Assembly: GCF_964199755.1 (NCBI RefSeq)
Contig: NC_133926.1
Span: 372,001 to 436,000 of the forward strand
Reading direction: 5' to 3'
DNA from: Larus michahellis
Taxonomy: Eukaryota > Chordata > Aves > Charadriiformes > Laridae
Length of the DNA stretch: 64,000 bases
Every line of letters starts with the position of its first letter. The first letter of the stretch is position 1. Under the pieces are notes generated by a model that did no database searches, was not told where the DNA came from, and saw only the letters and a list, made by a program, of their open reading frames with translations. Below are positions 11,401 through 22,900 of the stretch, piece after piece. The translations under genes were made by a program, and so were the position numbers.

Positions 11401-13367
11401 CCGTCATGGTGGGCTGCTTGGACTCCTCCTCGAACTCGCCTGGGCGTGGGGCAGGGTGGGGGGGGGGGTCGGGGGGGGGTGGTCAGAGGGGGGCCCCCCC
11501 CCTCACCACCGTCAAGCTGGGAGGCGCATTGTTCTCCCAGCAGCCCCCCCCCGGATTTTGGCAGCAGCCCAGGCCGAGGGGGGGAAGGGCGGGGGGGGGG
11601 GGCAGGGGGGGTGCAGCGCAGCCCAGCTCACACATGCGGGAAGCCCTGGGGGCCCCCCCAGCAGGGCCAGACCCCCCACCCCTGGCGTCACCCCAGGGAC
11701 GGTGGATTGGGACAATCTGGCTCCCCCCACCCAAAGTTGGGGGGGGGGGGGCGTGTCACAAACACACACACACCCCCACCCAGCACCCTCAAGGAACGGA
11801 ACGCCCTGAGGCAGGAACGGCAGCAAGCCGGGGTCTGCCCCCCACCACACCCCAGCCCTATGGCAAGGGGGGGCACAGCCCCAGCCCCCCCCGCACCCCT
11901 CCACAGCCCCCCCCTGGCGTGCAGCACCCCTCCAGAGCCCCCCCCCCGCCCCGGGACGCAGCACCCCACGCTCACGGGCATTGCTGTCGGCCAAGCTGTT
12001 GAGGCTGCTGGAAATGTCCCGTCGGCGGAAGAGACACACCACCTTGGCCTCCACGTTGCCATTGGCAGTCTGGGGTCGGGGCATAAAGGTGAGGAGGGGG
12101 CAAAGGATTTCCCCCCCCCCCCCCCCAGGAATAAAAGGGGGGTCCCCAAGGCTCTGTGCCCCCCTCCCTGCCTTCCCCGGGGGGGCAGCTGCTCACTTTG
12201 TTGAGCTCCTCGATGCGGCGGACGAGGTAGGGGTTGCTGGAGGAGTTCTCAAAGTAGACGTAATCTGCAGAAAAAAAAAGGGGGTGGTGGTGAGGGGAGC
12301 CCCCCCGGCAACTCCCCTTCTTCCTCTAACAAGTAAAGGGAGAGGGGGGCTCCTTTTTCTTCTCAAAAAAATGGAGCGGCATTTCTCTGCGCAGACACAG
12401 GGCCACCCGCCTTCTCACGGTGACGGGGGGCTCTTCCTTACCCCATGGGGCCCCCAAAACAGGACACACACCCCCCCCCCCCCCCCCCCCCGCAAAACGG
12501 AACACCGCCCCCGGCTCCTCACAGACACTGGGACCCCCTTTATTTTGCAGACACCCTGCTCCAGCCCCCCCCTTACAGACCAGGGGTCGTCCCCCCCCCC
12601 CAAGGTGGGGGGAGACGGGACGACACCCCCACCCCCCCCACAGAGGCCGGGGCTCCCCCTGACGGGTCTCTCTTGTCACAGACACAGTATTGCCCCCACC
12701 CCAAGAGCCCCCCAAACACGGCGGGGGGGAGACAGTGTCACCCACCTCTAGGCCTCAGGGCCCCCCGTTCCCCTCACAGTACCCCCCCTCCTCCTCACGG
12801 GCCCCCCCGTTCCTCGCGTCCCCTTGTGAGCACCCCTAATCCCCCCACAAACACTCCCTCCTCCTCACAGACTCCCCCTCCGTCCCTCACGACCCCCCCC
12901 ATCCCTCACGGGGACCCCCCCCCTTCCCCTTATGGGACCCCCCCCTTCCCCTCATGGGACCCCCCTACTCTCCTCGCCAGAACCCCCCCCTTCCCCTTAT
13001 GGGACACCCCCCTCCTCACAGACCTTCCTCCTCCTTACGGGCTCCCCTAATGCCCTCACAGGCCCCCCCAAACCCCTCAGGGGCGCCCCCAATCTCCTCA
13101 CCGGACCCCCCCCCCTTCCCCTTGTGGGACACCCCACTCCCCCAGACGTTCCTCCTCCTCGCGGTCCCCCCTAATGCCCTCACAGGGCTCCCCAATCCCT
13201 TCACGGTCCCCCCCGTCCCTCACGGCCTCCCCCGTCCCTCACGAACCCCCCTCTTCCCCTCACAGGACCCACCTCCCCCGTCCCCTCAGAGGCGCGGGGC
13301 CCCGATCCCGTTCTCCCCTCACCCCCGGCCCCCGCTCACCGCCGACGCGGTACATGTTGGCCGCCAT
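5436..13367 (-). CDS. MTA2: MTA2, metastasis-associated protein 2 (NuRD subunit)
   Basis: Nuclear scaffold of the NuRD complex that binds HDAC1/2. It starts MAANMYRVG (13340-13367) and ends [10 protein letters not shown]. Eighteen exons are recognised: 12197-12264, 11976-12069, 11322-11439, 11160-11223, 10945-11062, 10741-10843, 10557-10656, 10260-10448, 10079-10153, 9902-9960, 9704-9801, 8858-8997, 8006-8238, 7832-7921, 7028-7231, 6414-6562 and 5436-5607 follow the first. Domains in order: BAH (about 1-145), ELM2, SANT ([20 protein letters not shown]), GATA-type zinc finger (CESCH...CRLCASC), basic tail. Exons 1-13 are in frame and nearly identical to the recalled human protein. Two breaks follow. 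The 8006/7921 junction is out of phase by one base, and the G8 run at 7088-7095 carries one base too many. With both corrected the length is 699 aa; human is 668, the difference lying in exon 16. I judge these to be sequence errors. Confidence 0.95.
5740..6413. repeat. Minisatellite in last MTA2 intron
   Basis: C-rich units of about 25-60 bp built on CCCCATAGCCCCCTCCCAGAC, with variants GTAGCCCCC and TTAGCCCCC, fill the intron between 5607 and 6414. Confidence 0.8.
6590..6965. repeat. Tandem CCAATC/TCAATC repeat in an MTA2 intron
   Basis: About ten copies of a 35-45 bp unit with TGTCAATCA or CCAATCA followed by CCCCATAGGCTCCACCCC. Each copy carries a CCAAT-like core, but the array sits deep in the gene body, so a promoter role is not implied. 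Confidence 0.75.
7250..7825. repeat. C-rich minisatellite in an MTA2 intron
   Basis: Irregular units of about 25-40 bp built on CCCCCAGGGACCCCCCCAGC fill the intron. Confidence 0.75.
8305..8820. repeat. G-rich minisatellite in an MTA2 intron
   Basis: Units of roughly 50-100 bp made of GGGTCCTGCCCTGGGGTGG, CTGGGGGCTCAGGGGG and TCCCTGGAGATGTGGGGCC are repeated five or more times. The strand bias is opposite to the neighbouring introns, which are C-rich on the plus strand. Confidence 0.8.
9040..9500. repeat. C-rich minisatellite in an MTA2 intron
   Basis: Four to five degenerate copies of an approximately 90 bp unit containing CCCCATAGCCCCTA, CCCTGCTGCCCCC and CATCCTGCCCCCT between the zinc-finger exons. 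Confidence 0.75.
12440..13335. repeat. C-rich minisatellites in MTA2 intron 1
   Basis: The intron between the nine-residue first exon and exon 2 consists of C-runs and degenerate units such as CCCCTTCCCCTTATGGGACC and CCTCCTCACAGACCCCCC. No exon or conserved peptide was seen in it. Confidence 0.7.
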
Positions 13368-13464
13368 GGCCGCTCGTTGGGCCGCGCTACCCCCGGGCCC
13401 GGCCCCGGCCGCGCTTCATCGCCTCCCGCTCCCGCCGCCTCCGCACCGGCACGACCCGTTCGGC

Positions 13465-13790
13465 CGCCTCCGGAGAGCTTCGGGTAGCTTCGGAAAGGGT
13501 TCGGGCGCTTCCGGAGAGACCTCGGGAACTTTCGGAAGGGATTCGGGTCTTTCCGGAACAGCTTCGGGACTCCTCGGGGAGTCTTCGGCTCTTTCCGGAA
13601 CAGCTTCGGGACTCCTCAGGGTGGCTTCGGGTCTTCCCGGAAGAGCTTCGGATCTTTCCGGAGCAGCTTCGTGTCTTTCCGGAAGAGCTTCGTGACTCCT
13701 CGGCGCGGGTTCGAATCCCTCCGGAAGAGCTTCCGGCTCCTCCGGAAGGGGCTCGGTAAGTTCCGCCCGGAACCGACGAGCTTCACGGAA
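13465..13790. promoter_or_regulatory. MTA2: ETS-motif (CCGGAA) tandem array upstream of MTA2
   Basis: Starting about 100 bases upstream of the MTA2 ATG there are about a dozen units of about 30 bp. Each carries CCGGAA, CCGGAG or TCGGAA plus CTTCGGG (for example TCTTTCCGGAACAGCTTCGG). CCGGAA(G) is the core site of ETS factors such as GABPA and ELK. The array spans the likely core promoter. Confidence 0.6.
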
Positions 13791-13868
13791 ACGGGGTCGG
13801 GTGGGAAAGCGACTTCCGGGAAGCGGGCGGACGGGAAAGAGGCGGAGCGCAGGCCCCTGACCCCAGGC

Positions 13869-13874
13869 TTTATT
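13869..13874 (-). terminator. EML3: EML3 poly(A) signal AATAAA
   Basis: TTTATT on the plus strand, about 120 bases past the EML3 stop and about 500 bases upstream of the MTA2 start codon. Confidence 0.8.
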
Positions 13875-13991
13875 GATGCCTCTCACAGTGCAGCATAAAA
13901 ATGTGGGGGGGGGGACACACACAGAACCCCCCCCCCCTTTGGTCCCGCAGGAAGAGGAGGCAGAAGAGGAAGCAAAAAGGGGGGGAGGGGC

Positions 13992-16900
13992 TCAGCGGGG
14001 CTCGGGGTCCCCCCCGGGCTCCGGGGTACAGGGCGAGCGGGGGCAGGGTGGGGGTGGCCCCCCCAGCACCCGCCACTGGAAGACGCTGGTGTCCTTGCCC
14101 CCCAGGGAGACGAGGTGGCCGTCGTCGTGGGTGAAGCGGACGTTGGTGACGTGGCTGCCGTGGCCCCCGTACACGTGGCTGGGCGCCTGCCGGGGTTGGA
14201 CACGCGTGTTCACGCGTGGGCGGCCTCCCCTCGCACTTGCGTTGCACACACACGCCTGCCCACGGCCTCTCCAATGGCCCCCCAGCCCACCCCACTCGGG
14301 GGTCCAGACCCCCACTGAACCCCCCCAGGCCCCCCAGCCCACCCCACCTGGAGGTCTGGACCCCCCCATAGCCCCCCACCAGCCCCCCACGGCCCTCCCT
14401 GGACCCCCAGCCCACCCCACCCGAGGTTTTGGACCCGCCCATAGCCCCCCACGGGCCCCCCAGCTCACCCCACCTGAGATTTTGGTCCCCTCCATGGCCC
14501 TCCCCAGTCCCCCCCGAGGTTTTGGGCCCCCCCATAACCCCCCCCTTCCCCCCCCAACCTTGGGGCGGGCGCAGGGGTACTGGAAGAGATGGACTTTGCA
14601 GAAGTCGTCGGCCACGGCCACCACCCGCTCGTGGTGGGACCGGCACAGGGAGTTGATGTCGGTGCCATCCGAGCCATCGGGCCAGACGCCTGCAGGGGAC
14701 ATCGCCGGGGTGGGGGGGGGAGGTCAGGGGGATCCCTCAAGACCCCCCCATATCCCCTAGGACACCCCCCCCCGCAGCGCTCACCGAAGACGTGGAAGCC
14801 CAAGACGCAGGTGTAGGACGCCCATTCCCGGTCCCGGCTCTCGAAGCGGTTACGGAGCAGTTTGCAGCCCCCGGCGACGTCCCCTGGGATTTGGGGCAGG
14901 TGGGGGGGGGGGGGGACGGGACACACAGAGGCAGTGAGACCCCCCCGGCCCCCCCAAGACTCTGGGGGAGAGCGGGATGCACACCAGCACCCCCCCACAT
15001 CCCCAGGGGTCCCAGGGGACGAAGGGGTGCACTGTAAACCCCCCATGCTGGGGGTCCCAGCAGGATGAGGGGGGGGGCACGCCAGCCCCTGGGGGGGTCT
15101 CAGATGGATAAGGGGGGGCCCACCATGCCCTGGGGGGGGTCCCAGCAGGATAATGGGGTGTCCACCAGCCCCTGGGGGGGTCGCAGTTGGATAAGGGGGG
15201 GCCACCAGCCCCTGGGGGGTTCCCAGATGGATAACGGGGGGGCTCACCAGCCCCCCCCATCTGCCCCCCCCCACTCACAGTAGAGGATCTCGTAGTCCCC
15301 CGAGTTGGACATGATGAAGCGGCCGTCCTTGGACCAGTCCAGGTGGGTGATGAAACTGGAGTGGCCCTGGGGGATAGGGCGGGGGGGGGACGACAGGAGG
15401 GGTGTTGGGGACAGCGGGGGACAGGGGGGATCCCCGGTGCCCCCCACCCCTCCCAAAATCTCACTGTGCAGCGGCCGAAGCGGGTGTATTTGCGGCCCCC
15501 CTCGGTGACGCTGTAGATGTAGATGAAGTTGTCGTGGGAGCCGATGGCCAGGAAGGAGCCGTCTGCGGGGACAGGGAAGGGGTTGGGGACAGGGACGAGG
15601 GGTTGGGGACAAGGAGAAGGGGTTGGGGACATTGTGGGGGGGAAACAGAGGGGTGCCCCCCCCCCGGTTATGGGGATGGGGGCTCACCTGGGGAGAACCG
15701 CACCACCGAGAGCTGCTCGTTCCCGTCCGAGCCCCCGGCCAGCGGCTGCTGAGTTGCCGTGTCCAGCACTAGCCACCTGTGGGGACAGTGGGGACACGGG
15801 GGGGACAGGGGGACACAAGGACATGGGGGGGGGACAGTGGGACACGAGGGGACAGGAGGACATGGGGAGGGGGGACAGGGCACCGCAGGGATGGGGGGAG
15901 AGCGAGGACGGGGGGGGGGGGACACGGGGTCCGCGGGGTTCCCTGTGTGTCCCCCCCCGCCCCGTCCCTGTCCTGCCATCCCCCTGCGTGGCACCATGTC
16001 CCCAGCCACTGTGTGTGTGTGTCCCCCCCCCAACTCCATGTCCCCCGTCACTCACCGCCCCGTCAGCAGCCCCACGGCCACCACTTGCCCCCCTGGGTGG
16101 AAGTCAGCGCAGAGCCCTGTGTCCTGCGGGGATGGGGACATCAGGGCATGCGGCCACCGGACCCCCCCTCCCCGGACCCCTGCGTCCCCCCACACCAGCC
16201 CCCAGCCCCCCTGTACCCCCCTACCAGGCTCTTGCCCCTCCCCAACCCCCCTGTATCCCCACACCAGCCCCCTGCTCCCTCCTGGCCCCCCCATACCCAA
16301 ATCCTACCCCCACTCTGACCCCCCTGTACCCCCACATCAGACTCCTGACCCCCAGCCCCCCTGTACCCCCACACCAGCCCCCAGCCCCCTGCTCCCTCAA
16401 GCCCCCCAGACCCCTGTACCCCCATACCAGGCTCCTGACCCCCCCCGACCCCCTGTACCCCCAAACCAAGCTCCTGACCCCTTGTCCCTTCAGTCCCCTC
16501 AGCCCCCCTGTACCCCCATACCAGCCCCCTGCTCCCTCCAGCCCCCCCAGCCCCCTGTACCCCCATACCAGGCTCCTGCCCCCCCCGAGCCCCTGTACCC
16601 CTGTACCAGCCCCCTGCTCCTTCCAGCCCCCCCATACATGACTCCTACCCCCACTCTGACCCCCCCTGTACCCCCATATCAGCCCCCAGCCCCCTGGTCC
16701 CTCCAGTCCCCCCAGCCCCCCCGTACCCCCATACCAACCCCTCGTCCCTTGAGCCCCCCCAGCCCCCTGTACCCCCATACCAGGGTCCTGCCCCCCCTGC
16801 CCCCCCGTACCAGCCCCCTGCTCCTTCCAGCCCCCCCATACCTGACTCCTACCCCCACTCTGACCACCCTGTACCCCAAGACCAGCCCCCAGCCCCCTGG

Positions 16901-19900
16901 TCCCTCCAGTCCCCCCAGCCCCCCTGTACCCCCATACCAACCCCTGGTCCCTCGAGCCCCCCCAGCCCCCTGTACCCCCATACAAGCCTCCTGCGCCCCC
17001 CCAGCCCCCCACCTCCAGCGCCAGGCTCCACGCCAGGGCGTGCTCCTGCCCGTCCCACAGGCAGAGCTGCCGGTCGTGGCCGCAGGTGAGGAAGAGGCAG
17101 GAGCTGGGGTGGGTGGCCAAGCCCCACACCTCGTCCGTGTGTCCCTGGGGGGGGGGAAAGGGGGGGTTATCACCCCCATAGCGGGGAGACCCCCTCCTGC
17201 CCCCCCTCCCCCCCCGCCATTTCCCTGACCCCACCTGCACGATGGGGGTGAAGCCGGCGGCCAGCGTCCCCCGCAATAGGGCGTTGCGGGTCGTCCCCAC
17301 CAGCAGCTCGTCCCCGGGTCCCTCCGCGATGGTCCGCACCGCCCCGAAGCGCTCGGGGAGCTGGGGGGCAGAGAAGTGGGGGGGGGGTGTCAGAGGGGAG
17401 GGGGGGGCACCCCAAAACCCCCCGACTACGGTCACCCCCACCCGAATCGCTCAGGGAGCTGGGGGGCAGAGGGAGGGCACCCCACGTCCTCCCCCAGCAT
17501 CGTCACTCTCGCCCTGAAGCGTTCCGGGAGCTTGGGGGGCAAAGTTGGAGGGGGGGATCTCGGGGGGGCAGCCCAAAACCTCCCCAGCATGGTCACCCCT
17601 GCCCCGAGTCGCTTGGAGAGACCCACCTGGGGCAGGTTCTGGGGGTCAGAGATGGTTTTGGGGGTCAGAGCAGGTTTTGGGGGGGGGTCTGGGGCAGGAT
17701 TTGGGGGTCAGAGGGGGTTTTGGGGGGTCTGGGGCGGGTTCTGGGTGCCAGAGCAGGTTTTGGGGGGGTCTGGAGCAGGTTCAGGGTGCCATTTTGGGGG
17801 TCAGAGTGGGTTTTGGGGGGGTCTGGGGCAGGTTCTGTGGGTCAGAGTGGGTTTTGGCGGGGGTCTGGGAGAGGTTCTGTATGCCAGAGTGGGTTTTGGG
17901 GGTCAGAGGGGGTTTTGGGGGGGTCTGGGGCAGGTTCTGGGTGCCAGAGTGTGTTTGGGGGGGTCTGGGGCAGGTTTTGGGGATCACAGTGGGTTTTGGG
18001 GGTAGCTGGGACACGTTTTGGGGGTCAGAGTGGGTTTTGGCAGGGATCTGGGAGAGGTTCTGGATGCCAGAGTGGGTTTTGGGGGGGGTCTGGGGCAGGT
18101 TTTGGGGGTCAGAGGGGGTTTTGCGGGGGGCATGGGGCGGGATTTGGGTGTCAGAGAGGGTTTTTTTTGGGGGGGCCGGGTCGCCCACCTCGGCCTCCTG
18201 CAGCAGGGCGAGCGCGGGGCTCCAGCAGACCACCCTCCGGTCCTTTCCGCCGCCGCTCAGCACCGTCCCGTCTCGCCGGCGGCACAGGGCGAAGATGCTG
18301 CCTTCGTGCGCCCGGGTTTGCTGCCCGATCTGGTACGTCTCTGCGGAGCCGGGGTTAAAACACGTCCCCCCCCCCAGCCAGAGCTGCCCCACGGTCCCCT
18401 GTGTCCCCCCCAACCTTTAAATCCATGTGCCCCCCCTACCTTTGCCACCCTTCCCCGGCGCGCGGCCGTCCCCGGCGGCGCGGGTCCAGGTGAGGATGTT
18501 GCCTTCGGAGTCTCCCGTCAGCACATCCCCAGCGGCGTCGAAGATGAAGCACTGGATGAACTTGGGCTTTTTGTACTTCTACGGGGCCGGGGGGATGACA
18601 CACAAATAGAATCAGCACAAATCTGCCCCACACCCCCCTCCCCCCCAAAAAAAAGCCCCCCTGGGGCACGCCGCTCACCCCGAAAATGCCCTGCTTCTTG
18701 GTGAGGGTGGCCCCGCTCCAGGTCCAGAAGTAGACGTGGGATTTGCCGCTGGTGATGATGCTGCCGCTGTCCTGGGGGTTGAACTCCACCGTCAGCACCG
18801 ACTCGTTCGTGCTCTGCGGGGGGACAAATCGTCAGCCCCGATGCTCGGGGTGGGGTGGGGGGGCCGATCAGCCCTCCATTCCCCCCCCCCACCACCCCGA
18901 AAAAAAAAAAAAGCCGCAGATGCCGGGGGTCGCCCTCACCTTCACCTCCGCCTGCTTGGTGCCGCGGGCGCAGTCCCACACCGACATCATGTGCTCGTTG
19001 GAGTCGTCCACCACGCAGAGGAAGGCACCCTGGTCCTGGGGGGGGACGACACAGGGGTGAGGGGGACAGATGTGGGACAAGGCGGGGGACACGCGCACAC
19101 ACAGAGGGACGGGGGCGGGGGGGGGGGATGACGACGCGGGCTCACGGCGGTGGAGAAGGCGAGGGAGCCCACGCCGCGCTCGAAGCTGCCGAGGCCGATT
19201 TGCTGGAGCGTGAGGAGCGTGGCCGAGTCCCAGATGTGCACGACGGGCTGCAGTGGCTGCGGGGACAGCGCGGGTCGGGGGGCAGGGGGGGGACAGCGAG
19301 GGTCGGGGGGCAGGGGAGACCGGGGGGACCCATCCCATGGCAGGGGGAGGGGGGCAAAAATCCCCGTCCCATCCTGCCCTCGGCCCCATCCAGTCCCCGT
19401 CACGGCCCCGTCCTCATCCCGTCCCCATCCCATCCCATCCTCATCACATCCCATCCCTGCTGCCATCCCCATCCCATCCCATTCCGATTCCCAGTCCCAT
19501 TCCCATCCCCAATCCCATCCCATTCCAGTTCCCAGTCCCATCCCATTCTCATGCGCATCCCAATCTCATCCCCATCCGATCACCAATCCCACCCCATTCC
19601 CATCCCCATCCCATTCCCAGTACCACCCCATCCTAATCCAATTCCCATTCCCATCCCCACCCCATTCCCAATTCCATCCCATCCCATTCCTATCCCTATC
19701 CCATCCCCAATTCCGTCCCATCTCCATCCCATTCACAGTCCCATCCCACTCCCAATCCCATCCCCAATCCCATTCCATCCCCAATCTCACCCCATTCCCA
19801 ATCCATCCCCTACTCCATCCCCACCCCTTTCTCATCCCCATCCCCAATCCCAACCCATCTCCATCCCATCCCCACCTCATTCCCATCCCCAATTCCACCC

Positions 19901-22900
19901 CATCCCATTCCCATCCCCATCCCGTTCCCAACTCCATCCCATCCCATTCCCATCCCCATCCTAACCGCTTCCCATCCCTAATTCCATCCCATCCCCTTTC
20001 TCACCCCCATCCCATTCCTATCCCCACCCCATCCCCAATTCCATCCCATCCCCATCCCATTCCCAGTACCACCCCATCCCAATCCAATTCCCATTCCCAA
20101 TCCCATCCCCATTTACAATCCCATCCCACTCCCAATCCCAACCTATCCCATCCCATCCCCAATCCCACCCCATTCCCATTCCCAACCCCACACCTTTCCA
20201 TCCTTGTCCACGCCAGCCGCCTGCCCCGTGGCGACGCGGAGGCGGTCGGGATGCACGGCCAGGCTGGGATGGAGCCGGGGAAGCGGGGTCGGGGAGGGGG
20301 GGGAGAGAAGGAAGAAAAAGGGGGTGAGGGGGGGGGAATGGCTCCGGGGTCCCCCCCCCGCCCGGGGCTCACCAGCGCACGCAGTCGCTGTGGCGCAGGT
20401 AGTGGCGCTGGCGGCGGCGCGGGACGTGCAGGAGGATGACGACGCAGGCGATGAAGTAAACCAGCTCGCCCGAGGCCAGCACGTGCAGGTTGGAGCGGCT
20501 GTCCCGGCCCCGGTACCCGTAGCTGGGGCTCCGTTAAGGGGTGCAACGGGGGGTGGGGACCCCCCCAACCCCTTCTCCATCCCCATGGGGTGGGGACCTC
20601 CCAGGTGGGGACCCCCGAATGGGACGCCCAGAGAGGGATGGGGACAGGGACGGGACCCCCAGAGAGGGAATGGGGCTGGGGACAGGGATATGGACCCCCC
20701 CAGAGAGGGATAGGGACCCCCAGAGAGGGATGGGGACAGGGATGGGACCCCCAGAGAGGGAATGGGGACCCCCAGAGAGGGATGGGGACAGGGACGGGAC
20801 CCCCAGAGAGGGAATGGGGACCCCCAGAGAGGGATGGGGACAGGGACGGGACCCCCAGAGAGGGAATTGGGACCCCCAGAGAGGGATGGGGACAGGGATG
20901 GGACCCCCAGAGAGGGAATGGGGACCCCCAGAGAGGGATGGGGACAGGGATGGGACCCCCAGAGAGGGATAGGGACCCCCAGAGAGGGAGTGGGGCTGGG
21001 GACAGGGATATGGACCCCCCCAGAGAGGGATAGGGACCCCCAGAGAGGGATGGGGACAGGGATGGGACCCCCAGAGTGGGAATGGGGACCCCCAGAGAGG
21101 GATGGGGACCCCCAGAGAGGAATGGGGACAGGGATGGGACCCCCAGAGAGGGAATGGGGACCCCCAGAGAGGGATGGGGACAGGGATGGGACCCCCAGAG
21201 AGGGATAGGGACCCCCAGAGAGGGAGTGGGGCTGGGGACAGGGATATGGACCCTCCCAGAGAGGGATAGGGACCCCCAGAGAGGGAGTGGGGCTGGGGAC
21301 AGGGATATGGACCCCCCCAGAGAGGGATAGGGACCCCCAGAGAGGGATGGGGACAGGGATGGGACCCCCAGAGAGGGAATGGGGACCCCCAGAGGCTGAT
21401 GGGGACAGGGATGGGACCCCAGGAGAGGGATGGGGACCCCCCAGAGAGGGATGGGGCTGGGGACAGGGACAGAGACACCCAGAAGGGATGGGGACAAGGA
21501 TGGGGACACCCCCAGAGAGGGAATGGGGACAGGGACCCCCAGAGAGTGATGGAGACAGGAATGGGACCCCCAGAGAGGAATGGGGACCCCCCAGAGAGGG
21601 ATGGGGACAGATGGGACCCCCAGAGAGGGAATGGGGACAGGGATGAGACCCCCCTCCGAGAGGCACAGGGACCCCCCCCAGAGAGGGATGGGGACCGGGA
21701 CAGGGACGGGGACAAGGATGGCGACCCCCCAGAAGGGATGAGGACAGGGATGGGGACCCCCAGAAGGGGATGGGGACCCCCAGAGGTTGATGAGGATGGG
21801 GAGGGGGATGGGACCCCACCCAGAGAGGGATGGGGACCCCCAGAAGGGGATGGGGATGGGGATGGGACCCCCCAGAGAAGGAATGGGGACCCCCAGAGGC
21901 TAATGGGGACAGGGATGGGACCCCCCAGAGAGGGATGGGGACCCCCAGAGAGGGCTAGGGAATCCCAGATTTGGGGGGGGGGGCCCATAGATGGGACACC
22001 CCATGGCAGGGGGGGCGCGGTTTGCAGGATACACCCAGTCAAGCTGGAGGCGCTCGGGGGGCAGCTCGGCCCGTAGCCCCCCGTAGGGGCCCAGCCCCGA
22101 GGGCACGTACATGGTGATGGGGCGGCCCCGCAGGAACATCTTCACCGACACCCCCTCTGTGGGGGGGGGACGACGCCGGGGGTCACCCCATGGCCCCCGG
22201 CCCCCGCCCCCCGGCCGGACGGATGCCCCCGAGCCTCACCCAGGTTGTAGTTCCCACGGCGCGACCCTGGGGGGGGGTAGGGGGCGGGGAGAAATGATGT
22301 TACACCCCAAAAATGAGCCCCAGTAATCACATAACACTCCCGCCTGCACCCCAAAAAACACCCCCCCCCCCCCCGACCCCCAGCACCCACCTGGGCTCAG
22401 GGTGGGCTCCTTCGGGCGGCTGCCAGGGAGAGGCGGCGTCAGCAGGGGGGTGTGGGGGTGCAGGGGGGTGCAGGGGAGGTTTGGGGGTGCAGGGGGCTAT
22501 GTCGGGGTGCGGGGGGGACACATGGGTGCAGGGGAGGTTTGGGGGTCCAGGGGAGGGACATGGTTGCAGGGCGGGGACATGGGTGCAGGGGGCTATGTGG
22601 GGGTGCAGGGGAGGTTTGGGGGTGCAGGAGGGGTGCAGGGGGGGGTCTGTGGGGTGCAGGGGGGGATGTGGGGCTGCGGGGGGGGACAGGGGTGCAGGGG
22701 AAGTTTGGGGGTGCAGGAGGACGGGGGGATGCAGGGGGGATGCAGGGGGAACGTGGGGCTCTGTGGGGGTGCAGGGGGGTTTTGGGGGGGTTGTGGGGGT
22801 GCGGGGGGGTCTGTGGGGGTGCAGGGGGGTGTGTGGGGGTGTGCAGGGGGGCTGCGGGCGTGCGGGGGTGTGTGTGTGGGTGCAGGGAGGGGTGTGTGGG

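Noticed and set aside
13695-13730. GGGTTCGAATCCC, resembling a tRNA T-loop / B box
   Set aside because: No A box or acceptor stem at the right distance. The motif is one variant of the TTCGGG/CCGGAA unit repeated around it.
19370-20190. Interstitial telomeric repeat
   Set aside because: The steps are CCCATC and CCCATT, not CCCTAA.
20534-22042. Very long open frames (500 aa) through the EML3 intron array
   Set aside because: Shadow frames of the GGGACCCCCAGAGA minisatellite. They are repetitive, occur on both strands, and are flanked by good EML3 splice sites.
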